DNA of 32,954 nt from Parablautia muri. GTDB taxonomy: Bacteria > Bacillota > Clostridia > Lachnospirales > Lachnospiraceae. Both the position numbers and the translations under genes were made by a program. Location of the stretch: assembly GCF_009917485.1 (NCBI RefSeq), contig NZ_QZDT01000040.1, positions 1 to 32,954 on the forward strand, written 5' to 3'. Below, piece by piece: positions 14,864 to 22,306 of the stretch. Each line of letters opens with the position of its first letter. Positions within the stretch are counted from its first letter, which is position 1. Under the pieces are notes generated by a model, which was given only the letters and a program-made list of their open reading frames with translations, was not told the origin of the DNA and ran no database searches.

Positions 14864-16973
14864 AACAGATGAATGGCTCTCCATGGTCAATGCCCTCTCC
14901 GATGTAGAAGGGAATATCCTTGACTGCAAGAAAGCCATAGAAGAATTTGACAATGAATTATTACAGCTCCATTGGGACGTATTCGACAGAATACAGGGAC
15001 AGTTTAAAGACCTTGATTCCGAATTATCCAATCTCCGTGGGCTGTTTGATGATTTCAAAGTGACAGACGGCAAATTTAACTGGTCAAAAGAAGGGCTTGC
15101 ACAATTAGGGCTTCTTACCCAGCAGTATGAGCTTGCACAATACCAGGTACAGCAGTACAATACCGCTATTGATGATTTGAATGCTGCTTATAGTGCTGGT
15201 AAATATTCCGCTACGGAATATGTGGATAAGCTCTCTGAGCTATCTAAAGGACAGTGGGATGCGGTAAACAGTTCCGAATCCATAAAGGACGCTATCATTG
15301 ACCTGAATGAGGTACGCATTAATGAAGATATTGATGCGATTGAGAAGGAAATATCCGCTTACAAGGAGCTGATTGACGCACAGATTGACGCTTTGAAAGC
15401 TGCTAAAGATTTACATGATTACCAGCAGTCAATAGCAGAAAAGACAAAATCCGTTACCGACCTTGAAAGACAGATAGCGGCAATGCAGAATGACGATACA
15501 GCCGCTACAGTAGCCAAACGCAAACAGTTAGAAGAACAGCTGGCAGAAGCGAGGAAAGACCTTGAAAATGCACAGTATGACCACTCGATTGATGAACAAG
15601 AAAACGCCTTGAATAAGCAGTATGAGGATTACAAAAAAGCACGTGATGCCGAAATAGAAGCATTGAAAGCATCTTTAGATGAACGCGAGGGGCTTATCGC
15701 TGCATCCTTTGAAACGGTCAAGGCTAATGCTGATATTGTAGGACAGGAAATCGCTTATATCGCCACCCAGCATGGGATCACCATATCAGATGCCATTATC
15801 ACATCATGGCAGAATGGAGAACAGGCAATTGCAAGTTATGGTGAAGTACTGGCGGCAGGTACAAGTGCGTTCATTGGTAATATTATGGGTGTTGAAAATG
15901 AAGTATATGCACTGCAGTATAAAGCAAATGAAACAGCTATCTCTCTCGCATGGATGTTTGCGACACGCGCTGACAATCTTGTAAATGAACTGGCAGCATC
16001 CTATTATAGCGAAGAAAATCTGAACTATATGACCAAAGCACTGCATGACAGTTTAATCAATACGCTTGAGGGTGGTTATAACATCAGCAGTATAACAAGT
16101 GCCCTTGACGGTATAGCCAATGGATTGAACGGAGTTGCCTCGGCAGCCAATAATGCGGCTAGTGCTATGGCAGCTATGGGTGCGGCTCAGGCTGGTGCCG
16201 CTGCTACAGGGGCTTCAGGCAATTACTCTAATAGCAGTGCATCCAATATTTCAAACTCAACTGACATGAAGATTGTAAGACAAAACAGCGGTGAAATCAG
16301 GGAAGTAATGCAGAAAGAAGCTGATGGCAAGTGGCATAAATACGCTTATGCTAAAGGCACGCGTAATGCCAAAGGCGGCTTGAGGGTTATCAATGAGGAA
16401 GGCCAGGAGCTTACACTCTCCAAACTACAGTCCGGCAATTATGCAATCGGCAATGAAGGCGACCAGATCCTTACCAAAGACGAAACAGATAATGTTTATG
16501 AATGGGCAAAGACAAACCCAGAGGAATATGCTGAAAAGGAAGCCGGAAAAGAGAAGGCTTCTAAAAGCAATGTGCCGAAAGGCGCGGTAGATATGTCAGA
16601 ATTCTTAAAAATAGCCAGCAAAAACAATGAGGTGATTGCGCCTGATGATATTAATGAGTTTATGGAACTGCTTAAGACTGATACAGGAAGGGCAAAGCTA
16701 AAAGATCCGAAATACCATAGTGTTTTTTATAAACCGATACCGGTAAATGTACAGCCTCCCAGTTTAACAAGGTATACAAAATCTCCTGAAATTGTATCAA
16801 GCAGTGTAAATAATAATAACAAGGTAAATGTACATTATGACAGTTTAATTACGGTTAATGGGGATGTAAATGACACAAACCATTTCCTTAATGGTATGAA
16901 GAAAGTAGCGAATGATGCAATCAAACAGAGCTGGCATGATTTTGAGATGACCAGGAAGTATGGGATATATTAA
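14864..16973 (+). CDS. Phage tape-measure protein, 3' exon (C-terminal part)
   Basis: An open frame runs through the intron end; translated alone it could start at ATG 14883 (696 residues). In the spliced message it continues from exon 1 through 'TDEWLSMVNALSDVEGN'. The order of segments is coiled coil ('AKDLHDYQQSIAEKTKSVTDLERQIAAMQ', 'RKQLEEQLAEARKDLENAQYD'), a helical region, an Ala/Gly-rich low-complexity linker (~residues 415-455), then the C-terminal module 'RNAKGGLRVINEEGQELTLSKLQSGNYAIGNEGDQILTKDET' typical of clostridial phage tape measures. No tail tip, baseplate or lysis genes follow, so the phage is a remnant. Confidence 0.85.
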
Positions 16974-16997
16974 TTGAATTTTTAGAAAGGATAAAGA

Positions 16998-17023
16998 ACC
17001 GCACTCTGGAATATGGGTGCGGT
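16998..17023 (+). terminator. Hairpin after the tape-measure gene
   Basis: ACCGCAC (16998-17004) pairs with GTGCGGT (17017-17023). The following bases (GATTTAT) are only weakly T-rich, so termination efficiency is uncertain. Confidence 0.55.
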
Positions 17024-17082
17024 GATTTATATATGAAAGAGCTATAATTCCTAAAATCACGAATCATAGTTAGTAAACGTAA

Positions 17083-17149
17083 GTTCTGATAGAATAATAC
17101 CAATTATTGGTATATAATAAAATATCATAATACAAATGATTGGTGAATA
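17083..17149 (+). promoter_or_regulatory. Upstream region shared with the intron-borne Ntn gene (copy 2)
   Basis: This is the counterpart of 13699-13766. It contains the perfect palindrome TACCAAT-T-ATTGGTA (17098-17112), TATAAT, and the half-site AATGATTGG close to the start codon. The palindrome and repeated ATTGG suggest an operator, perhaps recognised by the small partner protein or another island regulator. Confidence 0.65.
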
Positions 17150-17152
17150 CAA

Positions 17153-17803
17153 TTGGAACAAAAATTACTTAGAGATAAGCTGTCAAAGGTTCTTTTTCAT
17201 GGAACATTAATGGATAGAGCTGCTAAAATAGTGTTAGATGGTATTGATTTTACAAAATTGAATGATAGAGCTGATTTTGGAAAAGGGTTTTATGTGACTG
17301 ATAGTTATGCTTTAGCTGAAAATACGGCAAGATTGAGATATCATCAGGAAAAGTTGAGAAATGGTAGTGCGTATCCTCCTGTAGTAATGCGAATAAAAGT
17401 AAGTTATTTAAATGCAAGTAACTATAATATTAAAGAATTTTATGGTGAAACAGACATTTGGAAAAGATTTGTATGTACAAACCGATGGAATAAACAAGTA
17501 TTAAAAAAATATCCTGAATATGATAATAATTTTGATTTAAGGTACGATATAATTATTGGATTAACAGCAGATGGTAAAATGAAAAATATAGATAATTTGG
17601 TACGTTTGGACTCATATAATTTGTCAAATGACTTTTTAAAAAACATTAATCCATTTTTGACACATTATAAAGACAAAACCACAAAAAAATTAAAAGAAAC
17701 AAAAGCATACCAAATTTCGTTCCATAATATGGATTTTATCAAGTCTTGTATACGATTTATGGATTATGATATAATACTAACAAGGAAGGAGGATGGATTA
17801 TGA
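17153..17803 (+). CDS. DUF3990-family protein, probable ADP-ribosyltransferase-like toxin
   Basis: This is a 216-residue protein starting at TTG 17153. The N-terminal 'VLFHGTLMDRAAKIVLDGIDFTKLNDRADFGKGFYVTDSYALAENTARLR' is the DUF3990 pattern. 'HGT' followed by 'DFGKGFYVT' resembles the NAD-binding H and S/T-G-Y/F motifs of ART folds. A later 'YDIIIGLTADGKM' is also typical of the family. Members are usually encoded with a DUF3791-type partner, and the next gene overlaps by 4 nt, giving a toxin-antitoxin-like layout. Enzymatic activity is inference from fold. The gene shares its upstream region with the intron-borne Ntn hydrolase. Bases 17376-17404 also match the P2-P3 part of the intron. Confidence 0.75.
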   Translation: MEQKLLRDKLSKVLFHGTLMDRAAKIVLDGIDFTKLNDRADFGKGFYVTDSYALAENTARLRYHQEKLRNGSAYPPVVMRIKVSYLNASNYNIKEFYGETDIWKRFVCTNRWNKQVLKKYPEYDNNFDLRYDIIIGLTADGKMKNIDNLVRLDSYNLSNDFLKNINPFLTHYKDKTTKKLKETKAYQISFHNMDFIKSCIRFMDYDIILTRKEDGL

Positions 17804-18018
17804 GCAAAAAAGATATAGATTTATTCTATGAAGACTTATCAGATGCAATTATGGAATTATATGAAGTAGATAAGATTACTGCTTATAATGCCATCAAAAT
17901 ATCTGATATGGATGCAATTATAAAAAAAATAGGCAGTTTTGTATATCATGATGTAATTGAAGTTTGGGCACAATCTGTATGGGGATGTTATAGTCGAAAT
18001 ATGAAAACCAATATATAA
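17800..18018 (+). CDS. Small acidic partner of the DUF3990 protein (DUF3791-like?)
   Basis: This is a 72-residue protein. ATG 17800 overlaps the upstream stop (ATGA) and GGAGG lies just ahead. The sequence is helical and mildly acidic ('DLFYEDLSDAIMELYEVDKITAYNAIKISDMDAIIKKIGSFVYHD'). Its size, position and coupling match the DUF3791 genes that accompany DUF3990, but the sequence match is weak by eye. If the pair is a toxin-antitoxin module, this would be the antitoxin encoded second. Confidence 0.6.
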   Translation: MSKKDIDLFYEDLSDAIMELYEVDKITAYNAIKISDMDAIIKKIGSFVYHDVIEVWAQSVWGCYSRNMKTNI

Positions 18019-18036
18019 TTTTTATTGCTTACCGGC

Positions 18037-18073
18037 AAAAGAGCAAGAGAAACCTTAATCTCCTGCTCTTTTT
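18037..18073 (+). terminator. Terminator after the DUF3990 pair
   Basis: AAAAGAGCA (18037-18045) pairs with TGCTCTTTTT (18064-18073), with an inner GAGA/TCTC. Confidence 0.85.
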
Positions 18074-18113
18074 CAATGTACAAAGTAATTATAACTATAA
18101 ACAAAGCCGATGT

Positions 18114-18146
18114 GAACCTGACAAGGAGTTTAACTGAGTCAGGTTC
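18114..18146 (+). repeat. Perfect 9-bp hairpin upstream of xis
   Basis: GAACCTGAC (18114-18122) pairs with GTCAGGTTC (18138-18146). No T-run follows. It may be a recombinase or excisionase site near the int/xis end, or a remnant terminator. Confidence 0.4.
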
Positions 18147-18212
18147 CATAATAGAGTAGATATTAATTGTGTAGATAGAATAGAACTAAAATTGAATATT
18201 GATATGATTATG

Positions 18213-18245
18213 GGTACTGCTGGGTAGTTTGGCGGTACCTTTTTT
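18213..18245 (+). terminator. Terminator-like hairpin before xis
   Basis: GGTACTGC (18213-18220) pairs with GCGGTACC (18232-18239) with one mismatch, followed by TTTTTT. Confidence 0.7.
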
Positions 18246-18277
18246 AGATAGATTGTTGTAAAGGAGATTATGTTTTA

Positions 18278-18484
18278 TTGAAAAACGAAATTAAAGAAGT
18301 ACCAGTTTGGATTAAATCAAATTTGACGCTTGAAGAAACAGCAGCTTATTCAGGAATTGGAATAAATAGAATAAGAGAGATTTCTAATGATGAGAATTGC
18401 CCCTTTGTATTATGGGTTGGTAATAAAAGATTGATAAAAAGAAGGTTGTTTGATGCATATATAGAAAAGCAGTATTCAATATAA
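18278..18484 (+). CDS. Excisionase (Tn916 Xis-like)
   Basis: This is a 68-residue protein starting at TTG 18278 with AAAGGAG ahead. The ATG at 18270 runs into a stop. The sequence 'VWIKSNLTLEETAAYSGIGINRIREISNDENCPFVLWVGNKRLIKRRLFDAYIEKQ' is the winged-helix excisionase of Tn916-type elements and related prophages. It bends DNA at the element ends and directs Int toward excision. It lies 79 nt upstream of the integrase gene, the usual order. Confidence 0.85.
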   Translation: MKNEIKEVPVWIKSNLTLEETAAYSGIGINRIREISNDENCPFVLWVGNKRLIKRRLFDAYIEKQYSI

Positions 18485-18563
18485 AATGATAGAAGTGAGG
18501 GTTTTAATATGGTAGAATGAAAACATCATATTAAGGCTCTTTTAGTTTGAAAGGAGCAGTTTT

Positions 18564-19799
18564 ATGGCTAATAGAAGAAAAGATAAAAACGGCAAGGTGT
18601 TAAAGAAAGGAGAGTCGCAGAGAAAAGATAATACATATATGTATCGTTGGGTAGGTAATGATGGGAAACCCGGATGCATTTATGCCCGTAATCTTTCTGA
18701 GCTACGGGAAATGGAGGAAGAAATCAATAAAGAGATTGCTATGGGGATATCCAGGAAAACATATTCATTGAATGAACAGATTGAGAGGTATCTAAAGACA
18801 AAAGTAAATCTTGCCAGTTCAACAAAGGAGAATTACAGGTATTATTTTGAGCATGTTCTAAGGGAAAGCTCTATTGGAAAAGCTAAAGTAATAGATATAA
18901 GGAAATCGGATGTGTTGCTATTTTATAATTCCCTTTTAGAGCAGGGCCTGAGTATAGGGACCATTAAAATAATCCATAAAATAGTCCATCCCGCATTACA
19001 ATTGGCGTGTGATGATAATGTGATTGCTAAAAATCCTGCCAATGGCTGTACGAAAGAATATGTAGAAGATATAGAAAAGAAATATGCCCTTACTTTTGAA
19101 GAAGAAAAAGAATTTCTTGACAGAATACAAATGCGTCAGAGAATGAAAAGATATTATCCTATGTATGCAATTTTGATTCAGACGGGATTACGCATCAGTG
19201 AGGCGATCGGTTTAACATGGCATGATGTTGATATGGATAAAAAAGAGATACACATAAACCATCAGGTACAATATCGAAAGATACAAGGTGAGATGAAATT
19301 ATATGCCAATAACACGAAAACTGATGCAGGGAACAGGATCATTCCAATGACGGACAATGTTTATCGCTTGTTCATTGAGCAGAAAAAGGTCTGGCTAATG
19401 ACGAAAAAAGCTCCTGATTTCGAAGTGAACGGGTATAAGGATTTCGTATTTGTTTCCCATATAACCGGAAAGTGTATGAACCATAACAGTATAAGGAGAA
19501 TGATGAAAGCTATTGTGGAGATGAATAGCGAGAGAAAAATACAGCTGCCAAATGTTAGTCCTCATATTTTAAGACATACTGCTTGCTGTAGGTTCGCTGA
19601 GTCGGGATGTGATATTAAAGTACTTCAATACCTTATGGGACAGACTGATATCAAGACTACAATGAGGGTGTACAACCATGTTGATTTAGGAAGGGTAAAA
19701 AGGGAGTTAAATAAGCTTGAAAACCCTAGTAAATATGCGGAGAAAACCATATCAGAATTTACACAAAAATTTACACATTTTGCAAGCAAAAGTATGTAG
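18564..19799 (+). CDS. Tyrosine-type site-specific integrase
   Basis: This is a 411-residue phage/ICE integrase. The N-terminal arm-binding domain (~1-65) has 'NTYMYRWVGNDGKPGCIYARNLSELREME'; the core-binding SAM-like domain is ~70-165. The catalytic domain has R210 (GLRISEA), K252 (NTKTDAGNR), H334 and R337 (HILRHT) and the nucleophile Y370 (TTMRVYNH). The usual His before the tyrosine ('GH') is Gln here ('LMGQTD', Q360). The ribosome binding site AAAGGAG is before ATG 18564. It is the last gene of the island; chromosomal genes start after it, so one attachment site should lie just downstream. Confidence 0.93.
   Translation: MANRRKDKNGKVLKKGESQRKDNTYMYRWVGNDGKPGCIYARNLSELREMEEEINKEIAMGISRKTYSLNEQIERYLKTKVNLASSTKENYRYYFEHVLRESSIGKAKVIDIRKSDVLLFYNSLLEQGLSIGTIKIIHKIVHPALQLACDDNVIAKNPANGCTKEYVEDIEKKYALTFEEEKEFLDRIQMRQRMKRYYPMYAILIQTGLRISEAIGLTWHDVDMDKKEIHINHQVQYRKIQGEMKLYANNTKTDAGNRIIPMTDNVYRLFIEQKKVWLMTKKAPDFEVNGYKDFVFVSHITGKCMNHNSIRRMMKAIVEMNSERKIQLPNVSPHILRHTACCRFAESGCDIKVLQYLMGQTDIKTTMRVYNHVDLGRVKRELNKLENPSKYAEKTISEFTQKFTHFASKSM
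19756..19777 (+). repeat. Direct repeats in the 3' end of int
   Basis: AATTTACACA occurs twice at a 12-nt period (19756-19765, 19768-19777). Related GTAGATTTA/GTAGATTTTT motifs follow at 19796-19825. Short direct repeats near the attachment site are typical integrase arm-type sites. The AT-rich context makes this tentative. Confidence 0.4.
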
Positions 19800-19921
19800 A
19801 TTTATAAAGATTTACGTAGATTTTTGGCCTGTTTTCCCAAAAAGATCTTCAAAGAAAAATTCCTAAACCCCTTGATTTCACAGCATTTTCGTGGTATTCT
19901 ATTTCATGTAATCAAAGAAAA

Positions 19922-20051
19922 GTTCTTCGGGGCAGGGTGTAATTCCCGACCGGCGGTACAGTCCGCGACCTGTTTTTATAAGCAAATACATAAAAACAGC
20001 TGATTTGGTGTAATTCCAAAACCGACAGTAAAGTCTGGATGAGAGAAGAAG
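19922..20051 (+). promoter_or_regulatory. FMN riboswitch (RFN element)
   Basis: Conserved RFN blocks are present in order: TTCGGGGCAGGGTG, AATTCCCGACCGGCGGT, AGTCCGCGAC, the variable stem (AAACAGCTGATTTGGTG), AATTCCAAAACCGACAGT and AGTCTGGATGAGAGAAGAA. The closing helix P1 is TTCTTC with GAAGAA. It binds FMN. The gene downstream is the riboflavin transporter ribU, as in many Firmicutes. Confidence 0.96.
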
Positions 20052-20068
20052 ATAGTTATTTTTGTGTT

Positions 20069-20170
20069 CGAATTTGTGTTAAGAAATTCGGATATGAAGG
20101 TATCTATGAATAAGAATAAAGCATTACAGTATATGCCCCGAATGTTTTGTTAAAAAGCATTCGGTTTTTT
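20069..20170 (+). terminator. Expression platform and terminator of the FMN riboswitch
   Basis: The terminator is CCGAATG (20138-20144) with CATTCGG (20158-20164) followed by TTTTTT. An upstream hairpin, CGAATTT (20069-20075) with AAATTCG (20084-20090), can open so that ATTCGG (20086-20091) pairs with CCGAAT (20138-20143). That pairing would block the terminator, giving a transcriptional OFF switch on FMN binding. Confidence 0.8.
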
Positions 20171-20263
20171 GTTGTCCGAAATTGTCCTGTAAGGAGAGCG
20201 GCGCTTGGCATGTAAGGGCATATTTTCTCGAGAACCTTTCTGGAAATAAAGAGTTTGTGTCTA

Positions 20264-20306
20264 TGCGTTGCTTGCCGCGAACTCGTAATGGGTAGAAAGC
20301 AACGCA
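20264..20306 (+). promoter_or_regulatory. Stable hairpin directly upstream of the ribU ribosome binding site
   Basis: TGCGTTGCTT (20264-20273) pairs perfectly with AAGCAACGCA (20297-20306). It ends four bases before TGAGGAAAAA. It sits between the riboswitch terminator and the start codon and could affect translation or mRNA stability. Confidence 0.6.
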
Positions 20307-20320
20307 GAAATGAGGAAAAA

Positions 20321-21085
20321 ATGAATAACGGATTATGGACGAGTGTAAAAGACAATGTAGTATTTGTGTTGGTGTCAGTAGGGATAGCGGCGGCGCTTTT
20401 TCTGATTGCCTACTTGGCGGAAAAACTGATTCAAAAAAGAAACGGCGATACGGAGAGAATCCTCACCACACGTAAGATTGCAATGATTGGTGTGTTTTCT
20501 GCAATTTCAGCGGTTTTAATGCTGTTTGAATTTCCGGTGCCTTTTGCGCCCCCTTTCTATGAATTAGATTTCAGTGAGATACCGGCGCTTATTGGGACTT
20601 TTGCTTTTGGGCCGGTAGCCGGTGTTATGATTGAGTTTTGTAAAATACTGTTAAAGCTCCTTATGAAAGGCACCAGTACAGCTTTTGTTGGAGATTTGGC
20701 CAACTTTGTAATAGGATGCAGCTTTATTTTGCCGGCTTCTATTATTTATATGTTCAGGAAAACAAAGATCAATGCAATTATTGCATCTATTGTGGGAACG
20801 CTAGTTATGTCTGTGTTTGGTACAGCTTTTAATGCAGTTTATTTACTGCCTGCTTTTGCAGCTTTATACGGCATGCCTTTAGATACAATTGTAGGCATGG
20901 GAACTGCTGTTAACAGCAGCATTACTAGCGTAACAACACTTGTATTGTTTGCTGTGGCGCCTCTTAATTTGCTAAAAGGCGGAAGTGTATCTTTGGTAAC
21001 TGTGCTGGTGTATAAAAAGCTGAGCCCCATTTTAAAAGAAGGGTCTATAAGGAAAAGTGCAAAAACGGTAGAAACTGTAAAGTAA
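20321..21085 (+). CDS. ribU: Riboflavin ECF transporter S component RibU
   Basis: This is a 254-residue membrane protein. ATG 20321 follows TGAGGAAAAA; an upstream in-frame start at 20255 falls in the leader hairpin and is rejected. It has one extra N-terminal membrane segment ('NVVFVLVSVGIAAALFLIAYLA'), then the RibU core: 'TRKIAMIGVFSAISAVLMLFEFPVPFAPPFYELDFSEIPALIGTFAFGPVAGV', which contains the riboflavin-site loop, and four further membrane helices. It imports riboflavin together with a shared EcfA/A'/T module encoded elsewhere. FMN-riboswitch control supports the assignment. Monocistronic, ending at the 21106 terminator. Confidence 0.94.
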   Translation: MNNGLWTSVKDNVVFVLVSVGIAAALFLIAYLAEKLIQKRNGDTERILTTRKIAMIGVFSAISAVLMLFEFPVPFAPPFYELDFSEIPALIGTFAFGPVAGVMIEFCKILLKLLMKGTSTAFVGDLANFVIGCSFILPASIIYMFRKTKINAIIASIVGTLVMSVFGTAFNAVYLLPAFAALYGMPLDTIVGMGTAVNSSITSVTTLVLFAVAPLNLLKGGSVSLVTVLVYKKLSPILKEGSIRKSAKTVETVK

Positions 21086-21105
21086 TAGTAATAAAGTAAG
21101 CAGGG

Positions 21106-21132
21106 GGCTGACAATTTATGTCAGCCTTTTTT
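21106..21132 (+). terminator. Terminator after ribU
   Basis: GGCTGAC (21106-21112) pairs with GTCAGCC (21120-21126), followed by TTTTTT. Confidence 0.93.
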
Positions 21133-21386
21133 GCATTCTTTAGATAAAATTAAGAAATTTTTATAGATTCTTGTAATGTTTTCCTTTTATACTTCGTTAT
21201 AATATTTAGATGGTTGGATTTTGACCAGAAGGTATTATCACGGCGCTTTCGAGCTGTAAAAACGTAGCAGATGCCAGGTTCGCAAGAATTTAACTAAGTG
21301 TACACGCATAAATGTGTTATGTTTTTCCAAGAGTTCCTTTTGGAATATTTTTAAAGAATCTTCTGGAACAGTTTAACATTTAGGTA

Positions 21387-21414
21387 TTGACAAAAATTGT
21401 ATTAATATTATAAT
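21387..21414 (+). promoter_or_regulatory. Promoter of the MacAB-like operon
   Basis: TTGACA (21387-21392) and TATAAT (21409-21414) have a 16-nt spacer, 36 nt upstream of the ATPase ATG. The ~250 nt before it, after the ribU terminator, hold no gene I can support. Confidence 0.8.
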
Positions 21415-21449
21415 ACAATGGTACAAATAAATAAAGGAGTGCTGCACAT

Positions 21450-22148
21450 ATGAGTGAATTAATCGCAATACGGGATATGTGTAAAATTTATAATCCCGGT
21501 GAAAACGAGGTTCGTGCATTGGACCATGTGAATTTGAAGATTGATGAAAATGAATTTGTGGCAATCATTGGTCAGTCCGGCTCCGGTAAATCTACCCTGA
21601 TGAATATGCTTGGATGCTTGGATGTGCCATCTAGTGGCACTTACATATTAAATGGGCAGGATGTTTCGGGTCTTACGGATGATGACCTGTCGGATATCAG
21701 AAACAAGGACATTGGATTCATTTTCCAGGGTTTTAACCTGATTGCAGGTCTGACTGCTCTTGAGAATGTGGAGCTTCCCCTGATTTATCGGGGAGTTGGC
21801 AAGAGAGAAAGGCTGCGTCTTTCTGAAATTGCCCTTGAGAAGGTTGGCTTGATGAAACGAATGGATCATAAACCTTCTGAAATGAGTGGTGGACAGCAGC
21901 AAAGGGTAGCGATAGCAAGAGCGATTGCCCAGGCTCCGCCGGTTATATTAGCGGATGAGCCTACCGGTAATCTTGACTCTGGGTCTACCAAAGAAATTAT
22001 GGATATTTTAAAAGGACTGCATGCAGAGGGCAGGACAGTCATATTAATTACCCATGACAATGAAATTGCTGCCAGAGCGAAACGTATTATACGGATTATG
22101 GATGGCAAAATTGTGGATGATATTATAAATGATAAATTTGATGTTTAG
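21450..22148 (+). CDS. ABC transporter ATP-binding protein, MacB/LolD-type
   Basis: This is a 232-residue nucleotide-binding protein. Walker A is GQSGSGKST (41-49), then Q-loop 'FIFQGFNL', signature MSGGQQ (145-150), Walker B VILADE (165-170) and the switch His in ITHD (H202). The sequence class (LolD/MacB/FtsE-like, 'LDHVNLKIDENEFVAIIGQSGSGKSTLMNMLGCLD') pairs with FtsX-like permeases, encoded two genes downstream. Unlike E. coli MacB, ATPase and permease are separate proteins, as usual in Firmicutes. ATG 21450 follows AAAGGAG. Confidence 0.95.
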   Translation: MSELIAIRDMCKIYNPGENEVRALDHVNLKIDENEFVAIIGQSGSGKSTLMNMLGCLDVPSSGTYILNGQDVSGLTDDDLSDIRNKDIGFIFQGFNLIAGLTALENVELPLIYRGVGKRERLRLSEIALEKVGLMKRMDHKPSEMSGGQQQRVAIARAIAQAPPVILADEPTGNLDSGSTKEIMDILKGLHAEGRTVILITHDNEIAARAKRIIRIMDGKIVDDIINDKFDV

Positions 22149-22178
22149 AGTTTTTTAAGCAATAAAAGGTTTGTGTAG

Positions 22179-22291
22179 GCGCGGTATTCACAAACGTTAT
22201 TTTGTGGGTTGGCACAACTAAGGTGTAGGCAGCAGAGTGTTTTCAGGCTCGCATTGGGATGCTGCTTGACTAATCATAAAAAACGCCGCGC
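22179..22291 (+). promoter_or_regulatory. Structured leader between the ATPase and adaptor genes
   Basis: GCGCGG (22179-22184) pairs with CCGCGC (22286-22291), enclosing two hairpins: CACAAA/TTTGTG (22189-22206) and GCAGCA/TGCTGC (22229-22265). This three-way junction ends next to AGAAATGGGGAGAAAATG, the start of the next gene. The arrangement recalls the ribU leader hairpin, which also closes beside AGAAATGAGGAAAAAATG. Confidence 0.5.
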
Positions 22292-22306
22292 AGAAATGGG
22301 GAGAAA

